In this document: one piece after another, positions 1-10,828 of the stretch
Layout: every line of letters starts with the position of its first letter
Numbering within the stretch: position 1 is the stretch's first letter
Assembly (NCBI GenBank): GCA_029964075.1
Contig: CM057134.1
Span: forward strand, 19,074,905 to 19,138,904
Reading direction: 5' to 3'
Source: Patiria pectinifera
Lineage: Eukaryota; Echinodermata; Asteroidea; Valvatida; Asterinidae
DNA: 64,000 nucleotides
The notes under the pieces: model-generated
What the model was told of the DNA's origin: nothing
The model's input: the letters and a program-made list of their open reading frames with translations, nothing else
Databases searched by the model: none
Position numbers and translations under genes: made by a program

Positions 1-89
1 GCACAGCACTAAAAAAAATGAGCGCCTTATGCTTTTGAACCACTTCAGTCAGTAAATGAATTTTAAATGTATGGATTCACAATTTTGTT

Positions 90-407
90 TTGCTTCTCCG
101 CAACTAAACACACAAAGGCTAGGCTGTTGACCAACAGGGGGCAAGATTACCATATGCGAAGTTCACTAATTTTCCTCTGTATTGACTAACAAGCCCCCAG
201 AGAGCAATTTCATGTCATCAAAGTCAATTTGAGCAGTGAGAAAATCCAAGCATTTTCTTAGAAAACACTTAGAATTTTTCAGTCCACTCTCATAGGGTTT
301 GTACACAGGGTGTTGAGTGAACTTCGTATACTATATATGGAAATCTTTCCTTTTTTTTTGCTTCTCCGCAACTAAACACACATAGGCTAGGCTGTTGACC
401 AACAGGG
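90..407. repeat. ~50-bp direct duplication upstream of the eL22 exon
   Basis: Positions 90-139 and 359-407 carry nearly the same sequence (core GCTAGGCTGTTGACCAACAG), 269 bp apart. The tracts beside them (GCGAAGTTCACT near 158, AGTGAACTTCG near 315) are inverted relative to each other. The block sits just upstream of, or inside, the first eL22 intron. Confidence 0.75.
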
Positions 408-455
408 TTATGTTGTGATCGTTTATTGACAGAAAGTGTCATAATTTTTTTCCAG

Positions 456-3400
456 AAAAAAGCAAAAGCGAAGGTAAACAAGAAGGGCGCCAAGCCTGTC
501 GTCAAGGGGAAGAAGAAGAGGCAGACCCTTCACTTCACCATCGACTCCAGCCTGCCAGTGGAAGATGGCATCATGGACGCTGCCAACTTTGTGAGTAGAG
601 TGCGCCCTCAGCAGTTCCAAAGACAAACTTGATTCCAATCCCCAACTGCAGCCCGTTTCATATCATGAAGGATTTCACACAGCTTAATTAAAGGGAATAT
701 ACATCATTTGCTTTTGCTGTAATTTTCAGAAATGGATGGAATTGGGGGGTTGGAAATATATAGCAAATATAGTTACACTGACTTTTTTGAGGTTTTGGGT
801 TCGAAAATGCTATAAAAACCAAGAAAAACTCATTTTCCTGTAGTCTGGTTCCCTGACTCCATTTAAGAAGAAACAGGGCAGTTTACATACATTAAGGAAT
901 AGTAAGGTCAGGGAACCAGTCTAGCTGGCTTGTACCCGTTCATAGGTGTGTAATCGATTGCAAACAAGTGCGATGGTCAATTGGGGCCAATATTGGAAAA
1001 AAAGCCAGTTTTTTTTCCAACGCTGGTCGGCCGATCAGCGTTGGAAATGGATACAAAAATACCACTTTTCTTGAAAATGACAGTATACCAGGTGCCATGA
1101 TTTTACAGGATGCTTTACACTGTCATTCACTAACAGTCCAGCAAGGTATTTCAAAATGATTTGGTAGTTTTATTTATTGATGTTTGCAAATGATGTATTT
1201 TCCCTTTAACACAGTACTGAAATTGATTAAGGCAAGGAACTTGGTCACAGTGTCCAAAAAAAGTTGTTGCGATCAACTGACCATTGTGCAGTGAGGCTTG
1301 AGGGAAATTAAACACGAACTCATAGGAGTTGAGGCCAAGGATTAGCAGTGTCTGCACAATTAAAAAAATTCAAAATTGTACTTTGTGGTTTTGTTGTTTC
1401 AAAAATATTTTCACGGACTTTTTTGGGGGACGTACTGTTTAGTTTGCAACACCTTTCAAGGTGCAAAAATAAAACGTAAATATTATTTCTGAAAAGGGAA
1501 TCTTTATAAGCAATTATTTTATAATTTATTATTTAACTAAATATTGTACTTAGCGAAAAACTGTACTAACTGTGTTTCTCTGTGGATTAGGGTTGACCAT
1601 TCCTAGTCCAACTTAGGGACCTCTTCCCTAAACAACGCACCCCTTGGTGGGAGCAACGCACCCCTTCAGGGGTGCGGTGGTTAGGGCCATCTTCCCTAAC
1701 CTACCTTGCCTTTCTCTGCTTCGACTCCACCCCACCCCCTTCCCTCGAATCACAGGAGACCTTCTTGCAAGATCGCATCAAGGTGGACGGCAAGACCAAG
1801 AATTTTGGCAACAACGTCAGCATCGAGCGCAAGAAGAGTAAACTCACCATTACTTCCAATGTCCACTTCTCCAAGAGGTGCGTGCATAGGAATACATGTA
1901 TTTACTTTAAGGCCAAAAAAAAAAAAATATTCGGTCTCTGGTCAGACCAAAGTTCCGGAATTGACGCGGCCACGCGGCTTTTTTTTTTTTTTTGCTTTTT
2001 TTTTTTTTTCCTTCAAGCTTGGATTGTACAGACAAGGTGGGGTACTATTTTGCTTTTTTGGTGTCCTCATGTACATTGGTGTCCTCCATAATTTGCCTTG
2101 GTGCTTTCAATCATTTGCCTTGGTGCAATTTCCCATTCCTCTGTGCTCTTTGGTAAAAAAAAATTGAGGAGGTGCGGAAATAGAGGGCGCTGTTGGAGCT
2201 ACCGCGGAACGTTTTGGAAAAAAAAAAGATCGACGCGCATGCTTAAAATCGACGCGCGCGCTGACCAGAGACCGACTTATTTTTTTTTTTGGGCCTAACC
2301 CTAACTCCCTAGGCATTTGTGCTGGGATGTAACCTCAATCTTGCAAAATCCTCCAACTGCCTCCATGTAAAATAGCGTACAGCCTCGGTCCTCCAAAATC
2401 TTCTGAGTATTGCTGTCGATATGTTGAGGTAGAGCCAGTGACATCCTGGAGCAGTGCGGAGGATTTCAAGTATAATCTAGGCATCATTTTATGCACGGCT
2501 GAGCATAAACACATGGCCCAAGACCTTGACACAGTGCAGTAGTCCTATTGTTTGTCAAATACCGCACTTTTGTTGAAAGCCACTTTTGAGATATCTCAAT
2601 ACAGTCGACTCTCGTTAATATGAGGTCCGTGGGACTGACGAAATAAGCTCCTTTTAACCGAAATCTTGTCTAAACCGTGCTCGTTTTAACGAGAGTCGAC
2701 CGAATATCTCAAATGCCACACGTTTGTTGAAAGCTGCTATCGTTGAGAGTTTCCATGAGGGCTATTAGCTCGAATTTCTTCTTGAAAATTAATCAAATAT
2801 TAGCCTCCTATTACTTGTTCTTGATATTACATGCATTTTTAAAAGCTCTCTGTCAATTTTTCAACAAGCGCAGGCGCACAAAGATCCTGATGGAATGGTT
2901 TTACCGGAAAGGCTGAATTTCATGATCCTTTTTCTGTTCGGACATTAACCCTAACCACCCCAACTCCATGAAAATCCATCCCCCCATTTTGGTGGATTTT
3001 GGGGGACTTGGTCCAGAAGGCCTGGCGTGACTAAAATTGATGGAGTATGATGGGCTCGGGCCCAATAGCCTGAAGCAGTGCTAGGGGTATCCGATTGATT
3101 TTGCCTAGCGTCCTGTACTGCTATTGTGATAAAAGCCATGTGTAGCAAGTCCATGAATGTCAACCAGTGCGTCAGTGGTGGATTCCATTATGTCATGTAC
3201 AGTTTTTAATTGGACGCACAGTGATTGATGGATTTCGATGGACTTGGTCCAGTTCCCAGTAAAAGACCCTAGAGAGTTTAAGGATTAACTGCGCAGTGGG
3301 CCATGTCCTATGAAATAGTTTTCAGCCCGATCACCCACGTTTGCAATCTCAACAAACGCGAGTCTCTAGTTTATTTTTTTTTTTCCTTTTCATCCTGACA

Positions 3401-3551
3401 AAACAGGTACCTGAAGTACCTGACCAAGAAGTACCTGAAGAAGAACAACCTCCGTGATTGGCTTCGCGTCGTCGCCTCGGGCAAGGAGACCTACGACCTG
3501 CGCTACTTCCAGATTAACCAGGAAGAAGACGAAGACGAGGATGAAGATTAA
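456..3551 (+). CDS. RPL22: 60S ribosomal protein eL22 (RPL22), 5'-partial, three exons seen
   Basis: Structural protein of the large ribosomal subunit; in animals eL22 binds rRNA on the outer surface of the 60S particle. Exons read directly: 456-590, 1756-1877 and 3407-3551, ending in TAA at 3549-3551. Junctions are GT-AG (acceptors TTTCCAG, CACAG, AACAG; donors GTGAGT, GTGCGT) and the frame stays open through 402 nt. Family landmarks are the basic N-terminus, [12 protein letters not shown] at the first junction, the central [12 protein letters not shown] segment, [24 protein letters not shown] and a Glu/Asp tail. The visible 133 residues slightly exceed the usual ~128 aa, so only the initiator Met and perhaps a few residues are missing; that exon is upstream of the window or unrecognised within 1-455. 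Introns hold MITE-like repeats. Identity is very secure; RPL22 versus an RPL22-like paralogue is not separated. Confidence 0.96.
692..1205. mobile_element. TTAA-flanked MITE, family A, copy 1
   Basis: This 514-bp non-coding element has ~20-bp inverted termini (AGGGAATATACATCATTTGC and its near complement) and TTAA on both sides (688-691, 1206-1209), as in Kolobok or piggyBac insertions. Inside are a foldback with TAGTCTGGTTCCC / GGGAACCAGTCTA arms (~839-925) and a 30-bp near-palindrome around 1016-1045 centred on GGTCGGCCGATC. It lies in an eL22 intron. Related copies are at 3999-4506 (reverse orientation) and 49058-54114 (interrupted). Confidence 0.88.
1910..2296. mobile_element. AGGCC(A)n...(T)nGGCCT foldback element, copy 1
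   Basis: The termini are AGGCC plus poly-A on the left and poly-T plus GGGCCT on the right. Matching inner arms GGTCTCTGGTCAG and CTGACCAGAGACC lie just inside, then GC-rich ACGCG-containing stretches. It is non-coding; open frames across it come from the homopolymers. A diverged relative with the same ends is at 17225-17597. It lies in the last eL22 intron. Confidence 0.75.
2297..2545. repeat. Fragment related to the TTAA/CCCTAACC repeat at 34505-34900
   Basis: The segment begins CCTAACCCTAACTCCCTAGG and continues with wording shared with the 34.5-kb element (ATGTAACCTCAATC, GCAAAATCCTCCAA, GCAGTGCGGA, TGCACGGCTGA). No right terminus was found, so this looks like a truncated copy abutting the preceding foldback element. 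A second degraded TTAACCCTAACC start is at 2945-2960. Confidence 0.55.
2603..2703. mobile_element. ~100-bp CAGTCGACTCTCGTTA mini-element (pogo/Tigger-like ends)
   Basis: CAGTCGACTCTCGTTAA at the left and TTAACGAGAGTCGACCG at the right form inverted termini around ~65 bp of non-coding DNA, preceded by TA. The CAGT start and TA target suggest a Tc1/mariner-superfamily (pogo-like) MITE. The flanks on both sides carry ATATCTCAA and TTTGTTGAAAGC, so the insertion may sit in or have created a small duplication. Confidence 0.7.
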
Positions 3552-3665
3552 ATCCAAGAAATCATCGCCCGACGTCATGCCCCTCGAACCAACCAAACGA
3601 TTATAACAAATATCCTAACTCAGTCTCAATATTTTCAAGATACAATATCTCAGTTCTCAGTCTGC

Positions 3666-3671
3666 AATAAA
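3666..3671 (+). promoter_or_regulatory. Poly(A) signal of the eL22 gene
   Basis: An AATAAA hexamer lies 115 nt after the stop codon, the only canonical one close to the coding end. The resulting short 3'UTR is typical of ribosomal protein genes. Confidence 0.6.
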
Positions 3672-3998
3672 ACATGTCATTGTGCAGTCATAAAAAAAAC
3701 TCAGCATCGGTTTGATACAATATCTGAGTTATCAATTTACAATTCACTAAAACAGTCGCAGCGTTGTCATATTCTGTGGCACATGGTGTTTAGGTTTTGG
3801 CATTCGCATTCACGCAGGTTCCCCGTGTCACTTCAGCTGGTTTTGGCAAGTTCACGTTTATGCTTTTGAGCACTGTTCACATCTGCAGGAGCTCTTGTAT
3901 CTAAGATCAGAATAAAAGGCATAAGACATTGCCACAAGGAATTTAGACTTGTGTGGATACTGGAGTTTGTTTTAATGTATTGAGTGAATTTTTGTTAA

Positions 3999-4506
3999 AG
4001 GGAATATACAACATTTGCAAACATCGAAAAATAAAACTACCAAGTTTTTACAAAATACCTTACTAGGGGTTGGTAAATGACAGTCTCAAGCATCTTGTAA
4101 AATTATGGCAACTGGTGTGAAGTCATTTTCAAGAAAATGGTATTTTTGTAAACATTTCCAACGGTGGTCGGCCGACCAGCGTTGGAAAAACCTAACTATT
4201 TTTCAACTACTGCTCCAAATTTACCATTTTTTCGGTCCAAATTTTGTTTGCTATTGGTTGCATGTTCATGAACGGGTGCAGGCCAGCTAGACTGGTTCCC
4301 TTGCCTTACAATTGTCCATCTATAAATTGATCCATTTTATCTTTTGTGGAGTCCGGGAACCAGACTACTTGATTTTTTTTGTTTTTCTTGGTTTTTTCAA
4401 CCTTTTCGAACACAAAACTTTAAAAACAATATTTGATCTATTATACTAACCTCTCAAATAGTTCATTTCTGAAAATTACAGCAAAAGCCAATGATGTACA
4501 TTCCCT
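3999..4506. mobile_element. TTAA-flanked MITE, family A, copy 2 (reverse orientation)
   Basis: This 508-bp element with TTAA at 3995-3998 and 4507-4510 begins AGGGAATATACAACATTTGC and ends in the inverted form ATGTACATTCCCT. Internally it has the near-palindrome with GGTCGGCCGACC and the GACTGGTTCCC / GGGAACCAGAC foldback seen in copy 1, read on the opposite strand. It lies ~330 bp past the eL22 poly(A) signal. Confidence 0.88.
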
Positions 4507-4797
4507 TTAAATTTGATCAACTTTATAAAAAGTGGGTTTTTTATAAGAAAAGTGTTGATACATTTGCTTGATATTTATATCTTGTAATTTTTTTTGTTCT
4601 TTCAAACAAATACCTCTTGTGGGCAAAGAAGTTTCGGTTTGATCGGCATGATTTTAATACATGAATTATTTTCCAGTGAATAAAATTGGGTTTAACTCTT
4701 GCATAAAATGACTTGGAGGGCTGGGGTGGAAAGATTGGTGGAACTTTTCCAATTTTGGGGGCCTTTGTTCCGCCTTGCAACAGTAGTATATTGTAAT

Positions 4798-5107
4798 AGC
4801 CTTTCACCAAGGCCATCGTGGCTTAACTTGCCCGTATTCAAAGCGGCGAAAGAGTTATTTGCTCTTACGTTTTCCTTACTCACCCATCTCTTTAAAAAGG
4901 AAGCGACTAGGCAAAATCCGCGTTGTGATTGGTTAACCCTTCAGAACGCTTCTTATTTGCATAAAAACTATGAATAATTCAACAAAATCAAGTTGTAAAA
5001 GGCCTCGTGGCTTCGCCACTCGTGCGTGCTGACTTACTCTTTGCTCCAGTCGCTTGGGGTCTTCGCAACTCCGCCGCTCTAAGCCACGATGACCTTGGCG
5101 AAAGGCT
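4798..5107. mobile_element. 310-bp inverted-repeat element
   Basis: The arms 4798-4825 and 5080-5107 (AGCCTTTCACCAAGGCCATC and its complement at the other end) are 28 bp long with two mismatches. TTGTA and TTGTATTA flank them, suggesting but not proving a target duplication. There is no coding potential. Confidence 0.75.
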
Positions 5108-5484
5108 AATTGTATTAAGGAATTGCCGCAACCAGTACTCTACCCAATAGAAGAGTAAAACTTGGGGGGGGGCAAGTAGGACTACATTGTCCAAATACAG
5201 AGTACATCATATTAATGAGGTTCACTAGAGGTAGCCGATTTTAGGTTGAGGGAAGAATAGTGTTTTTTAACTCACTGGGTGCACATATCGATACATTTGC
5301 AATTAGTTATTGACAGAAAGCAAATTTTATAATATGGCAACATTATAGAGATGACTTTATAATACGACAAGCGATTAAGCAACTATGCACCATTCACACA
5401 CCGCAAAGAATTCTGTCAACGTGGATACGATCTGCCCAAACGAATTAAGTTGGCACAAGTGATGGACTTTTGTGGAGACAACAA

Positions 5485-8400
5485 AAATCCACGTTGACTT
5501 CCATTAGGATTGTATTTGTCGCAATTAAATCCCTGTATTGTTACGGTCATAATAACTGGATTGTTTGACCTTTTCTTACGAAATTAAATCTGTTCATGTC
5601 AAACATCATGTCAAACATCATGACAAATGAGTGCACGAAAATTCATTTTAATGTAACGTGTATTTCTTGAGTTGTTGCCCCCAAAACGAGTTTGTTCTGT
5701 ATTTCAAAATTGAATATTCAGTGATTTATCATGATGACTGCGTTATATTATGAGATTTAATTTCATTAGAAACCATCAAACAATGAAAAAGAGCATACCC
5801 GAAACAAATACAGTATTTTAAACGTGAAAAATACAAACCAAATGAAAAATCAAAAGTCAACGTCCATGGAAAAATAATAATAATACACTCGTTGTTTGAG
5901 CAATAACCCGAGCTCACCAGGTCAAGCTATATTAAGTTGTAAGTTCAGCAAGTGATCGGTCTTGATATCTTACATGAGGAGATTAAATTTCGTGAGAGAC
6001 CGACAAACAACTGAAAAAAATTATTTCGAGAAAGGGCGCCCAGCGGCTGAATAAAACTAGTGGTCTCGCACCGCCAAGACATATATACATCCGCACGCCG
6101 TAGAATTATGTTAAGTTTCGTTCAATAGAGGGCGCGCCACATAAATAGTGGTCTCAACAACGCATCAACACGGATGCTGCAAAATTGAACAAAAAGAACA
6201 AACTCGTTTCCGATGAACTACTCAAGAAATACGAAATGGATTCAATTGAAATTTCGTGCAATTAGTCTTCACGTTGTGTAGGAGAAGTCGTTTGAATGGA
6301 GTGAGAAACCGTGGAGCTATAAATATAATATGATAGTAACAATCTAGTGTTTGAAATGCTAGAAATCCACGTTGACTTCCATTAGGATTGTATTTGTCGC
6401 TATTAAAACCCTGTATTGTTACGGTCATAATAGCTTGATTGTTTGACCTTTTCTTATGACATTAAATCTGTTCATGTCAAACATCATGACAAATGAGTGC
6501 ACGAAAATGTATTTTAATGTAACGTGTATTTCTTAAGTTGTTGCCCCCAAAACGAGTTTGTTCTGTATTTCAAAATTGAATATTCAGTGATGTGCCATGA
6601 TAACTGTGTTACATTATGAGATTTAATTTAATGAGAAACCATCAAACAATGAAAAAGATCATACCCGAAACAAATACAATGTTTTAAACGTGAAAAATAC
6701 AAACCAAATGAAAAATCAAAAGTCAACGTCCATGGAAAAATAATAATAATACACTCGTTGTTTGAGCAATAACCCGAGCTCACCAGGTCAAGTTATATTA
6801 AGTTGTAAGTTCAGCAAGTGATCGGTCTTGATATCTTACATGAGGAGATTAAATTTCGTGAGAAACAGTCAAACAACTTTTTTTTAAAAAAATCGAGAAA
6901 GGGCGCGCTGAATAAAACTAGTGGTCTCGCACCGCCAAGACGTGACATACATCCGCACGCCGTAGAATATGTTAAGTTTCGTTCAATAGAGGGCGCGCCA
7001 CATAAATAGTGGTCTCAACAACGCATCAACACGGATGCTGCAAAATTGAACAAAAAGAACAAACTCGTTTCCGATGAACTACTCAAGAAATACGAAATGG
7101 ATTCAATTGAAGTTTCGTGCAATTAGTCTTCACGTTGTGTAGGAGAAGTCGTTTGAATGGAGTGAGAAACCGTGGAGCTATAAATATAATATGATCGTAA
7201 CAATCTAGTGTTTGAAATGCTAGAAATCCACGTTGACTTCCATTAGGATTGTATTTGTCGCGATTAAAACCCTGTATTGTTACGGTCATAATAGCTTGAT
7301 TGTTTGACCTTTTCTTATGACATTAAATCTGTTCATGTCAAACATCATGACAAATGAGTGCACGAAAATTCATTTTAATGTAACGTGTATTTCTTGAGTT
7401 GTTGCCCCCAAAACGAGTTTGTTCTGTATTTCAAAATTGAATATTCAGTGATGTGTCAACTGTCATGTTGACTGTGTTACATTATGAGATTTAATTTCAT
7501 GTGAAACCATCAAACAATGAAAAAGATCATACCCGAAACAAATACAATATTTTAAACGTGAAAAATACAAACCAAATGAAAAATGAAAAGTCAACGTCCA
7601 TGGAAAAATAATAATAATACACTCGTTGTTTGAGCAATAACCCGAGCTCACCAGGTCAAGCTATATTAAGTTGTAAGTTCAGCAAGTGATCGGTCTTGAT
7701 ATCTTACATGAGGAGATTAAATTTCGTGAGAAACAGTCAAACAACTACAAAAAAAATTCGAGAAGGGCGCGCTGAATAAAACTAGTGGTCTCGCACCGCC
7801 AAGACATACATCCGCACGCCGTAGACTATGTTAAGTTTCGTTCAATAGAGGGCGCGCCACATAAATAGTGGTCTCAACAACGCATCAACACGGATGCTGC
7901 AAAATTGAACAAAAAGAACAAACTCGTTTCCGATGAACTACTCAAGAAATACGAAATGGATTCAATTGAAATTCTGTGCAATTAGTCTTCACGTTGTGTA
8001 GGAGAAGTCGTTTGAATGGAGTGAGAAACCGTAGAGCTATAAATATAATATGATCGTAACAATCTAGAGTTTGAAATGCTAGAAATCCACGTTGACTTCC
8101 ATTAGGATTGTATTTGTCGCGATTAAAACCCTGTATTGTTACGGTCATAATAGCTTGATTGTTTGACTTTTTTTATGAAATTAAATCTTTTGATGTCAAA
8201 CATCATGACAAATGAGTGCACGAAAATTCGTTTTAATGTACTTAGTATTTCTTGAGTTGTTGGCCCCAAAACGAGTTTGGTGGTGGAGATCGAGACCACT
8301 ACAATGGCTTTATATTAGCCAAGGAGTGTATGGATCATTTTTATCTAGATGACGATTGGCTTCGCCACCACTTTTAAACTGGGGTAGTCTGGTTCCCCGA

Positions 8401-10250
8401 CCTGACAATTTCCCCCGACGTCTACACGTCTAAATTGTAGGTCAGGCAGCCTAAAAATAAACATGACGACATTGACGGCCCTTTTTCAAAGCTCGACTTC
8501 GTTTCCGAATTCGCTTTATCACATAAAGTTTTTAATGTTCCGATAATTTTTTTAAAAATAAATCACTTGCTTCATCTATCATACAGTTATGATATACAGT
8601 TTAATACTTCTGTAAAAAAACATTAATATTGACTAATTTTAACCTGGAATCTTCAAAGTTGGACACCCAAACAGCACTGTTAGCATGCGGAGCCGAATTG
8701 AGACCACGCCGCGTTTTGGAAAATGCCGGTAACGGTCGTCAAATTCAAACTAGTGCATGACGCAGCAGAAAAATTCGCCCCTCGTATACGATCCGAGTGC
8801 AAAATCGTCGTTGAATTTCAAGTTTTCTAAATAAAAGCAATGGATATTAATTATCAACTAGTTTTTTAAAGTTTTTAATAAGCAATTAGCAGTTAATAAA
8901 ACCTTTATTATACTCGGAAATACTCGGACACTATCCGATTGTCGACGAAATGAATTCGGCAAACTTCGGACAGTTTCGGAAAAAGGAGGAATTCCTCCCG
9001 TTTTAGTCACGTGATGTAAATTGTAATACATTGTATTACCGGAGGCTACCTGACCTAAGATTCATCAGGAATAGTCGGAATCTTTTGGTCTGGGAACCAG
9101 ACTAAAACTGGGGTGGTCAACTTCGGCAGGCAATGTGTCCCAACAGTTATCAGATTTCCCCCCCCCCCCCACCATACAAAAATTTGAACTACGCATTTTA
9201 ACTTCGCCATCGCGGAGTTGCTCAACCAAATCTATGAATTTGTGTATTAATATTTAGCATACAATTACACGCACTTCCAGTTTTTTTTAATGCTCACAAC
9301 TCTTGATCGCCAAGGCGTTTGAAATTTTAATCAATTAAATCTAGTATTTCTTGAGTTGTTGCCCCCAAAACGAGTTTGTTCTGTATTTCGAAATTGAATA
9401 TTCCTCCAGTGACTTGTCATGATGACTGTGTTACATAATGAGATTTAATTTCATGAGAAACCATCAAACAATAGAAACAAATATAGTATTTTAAACGTTT
9501 ATTTTCAAGACCGATCACTTGCTGAACTTACAACTTAATATAGCTTGACCTGGTGAGCTCGGGTTATTGCTCAAACAACGAGTGTATTATTATTATTTTT
9601 TTCATGGACGTTGACTTTTCATTTTTCATTTGGTTTGTATTTTTCACGTTTAAAATATTGTATTTGTTTCGGGTATGCTCTTTTTCATTGTTTGATGGTT
9701 TCTCATGAAATTAAATCTCATAATGTAACACAGTCATCATGACAAATCACTGAATATTCAAATTTGAAATACAGAACAAACTCGTTTTGGGGGCAACAAC
9801 TCAAGAAATACACTTTATTAAAATGATTTTTTGTGCACTCATTTGTCATGATGTTTGACATGAACAGATTTAATTTCATAAGAAAAGGTCAAACAATCAA
9901 GCTATTATGACCGTAACAATACAGGGTTTTAATCGCGACAAATACAATCCTAATGGAAGTCAACGTGGATTTCTTGCATTTCAAACACTATATTGTTACG
10001 ATCATTTTATATTTATAGCTCCACGGTTTCTCACTCCATTCAAACGACTTCTCCTACACAACGTGAAGACTAATTGCACGAAATTTCAATTGAATCCATT
10101 TCGTATTTCTTGAGTAGTTCATCGGAAACGAGTTTCTACTTTTTGTTCAATTTTGCAGCATCCGTGTTGATGCGTTGTTGACGCCACTATTTATGTGGCG
10201 CGCCCTCATATCATTGAGCGAAACTTAACAAATTCTACGGCGTGCGGATG
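5485..10250. repeat. ~860-bp repeat array, direct copies plus one inverted copy
   Basis: Direct unit starts (AAATCCACGTTGACTTCC) are at 5485, 6363, 7224 and 8083, a spacing of 878, 861 and 859 bp. The fourth copy breaks at ~8275 after CCCAAAACGAGTTTG, resumes for a fragment at ~9340-9498, and is followed by a nearly full copy in reverse orientation (~9505-10250). Neighbouring units are nearly identical, implying recent duplication or homogenisation. Each unit contains its own diverged inverted subrepeats (ACTCAAGAAATAC and its complement). The outer flanks share TGTCAACGTGGATACGATCT in direct orientation near 5415 and 10279. A 68-codon frame recurs in every copy, but I see no protein family in it. 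Confidence 0.9.
8385..9104. mobile_element. 720-bp TAGTCTGGTTCCC element with 9-bp target duplication
   Basis: Terminal inverted repeats are TAGTCTGGTTCCC and GGGAACCAGACTA. A perfect direct repeat AAACTGGGG lies at 8376-8384 and 9105-9113. The insert is non-coding and sits inside foreign DNA (8276-9340) that interrupts the fourth 860-bp unit. A 9-bp duplication is typical of Mutator-like elements, but the superfamily is not proven. Confidence 0.9.
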
Positions 10251-10773
10251 TATGTCAAGCGGCGCTATGCACCGCATCTGTCAACGTGGATACGATCTGC
10301 TCAAATGAAGTTGATGGAGATTTGTGGAGACAATAACTCAGAAACAAAACAGTGCACTGAATTGAAATTTCGTTAAATAATTGTTTGGGATATGGGACAC
10401 AAGTGGTTTGAAAATTGACGGGAACCATTCAAGAATAAATTTTATATGATTTAAGGAATTACAGTGCACTTATCGCGAAAAATCCAATTCAAATTCGAGT
10501 CACTTTTAATGGAACAAAAATAGAGCACTCTTTGTGGAGACGATAACTCCAGAAAAACACATTGCACTGAGTTGAAATTGCGTGCCATCAATGACTGTGA
10601 CAATATATAATGACTGTGACCGAGACAATGTATTTGAAATTCGACAGAAATCGTTGAAAACAAAAATTAGTACAAAAAAAACAAAAAACGACAATATTAT
10701 ATGTCTATGCAAGGAGGAATAGAAGGAACATGCCACATACGGTCTACCGTTAATCGTTCAGTGCGACCTCTAT

Positions 10774-10818
10774 TGACGTCAGCAGGCCAATCAATTACCC
10801 ATTTTGACAAGCGGGAAA
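10774..10818 (+). promoter_or_regulatory. ING promoter-proximal sites: CRE, CCAAT, E2F-like
   Basis: Within 55 bp before the ING start codon are a perfect CRE palindrome TGACGTCA (10774-10781), a CCAAT box (10787-10791) and an E2F-type GCGGGAAA (10811-10818). The motifs are seen directly. That they recruit CREB/ATF, NF-Y and E2F is inferred from their consensus. The start context CACCACCATGG is close to the Kozak optimum. Confidence 0.6.
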
Positions 10819-10828
10819 AATCACCACC

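Noticed and set aside
1672-2316. Overlapping 65-153-codon frames on both strands
   Set aside because: They run through homopolymers of the AGGCC(A)n foldback element and the true eL22 exon read out of frame; no family resemblance.
591-3406. snoRNAs in the eL22 introns
   Set aside because: Ribosomal protein introns often host them, but I found no convincing C/D or H/ACA box pair.
5485-10250. CRISPR-like or bacterial repeat array
   Set aside because: Units are ~860 bp, without short repeats and unique spacers, in an animal genome.
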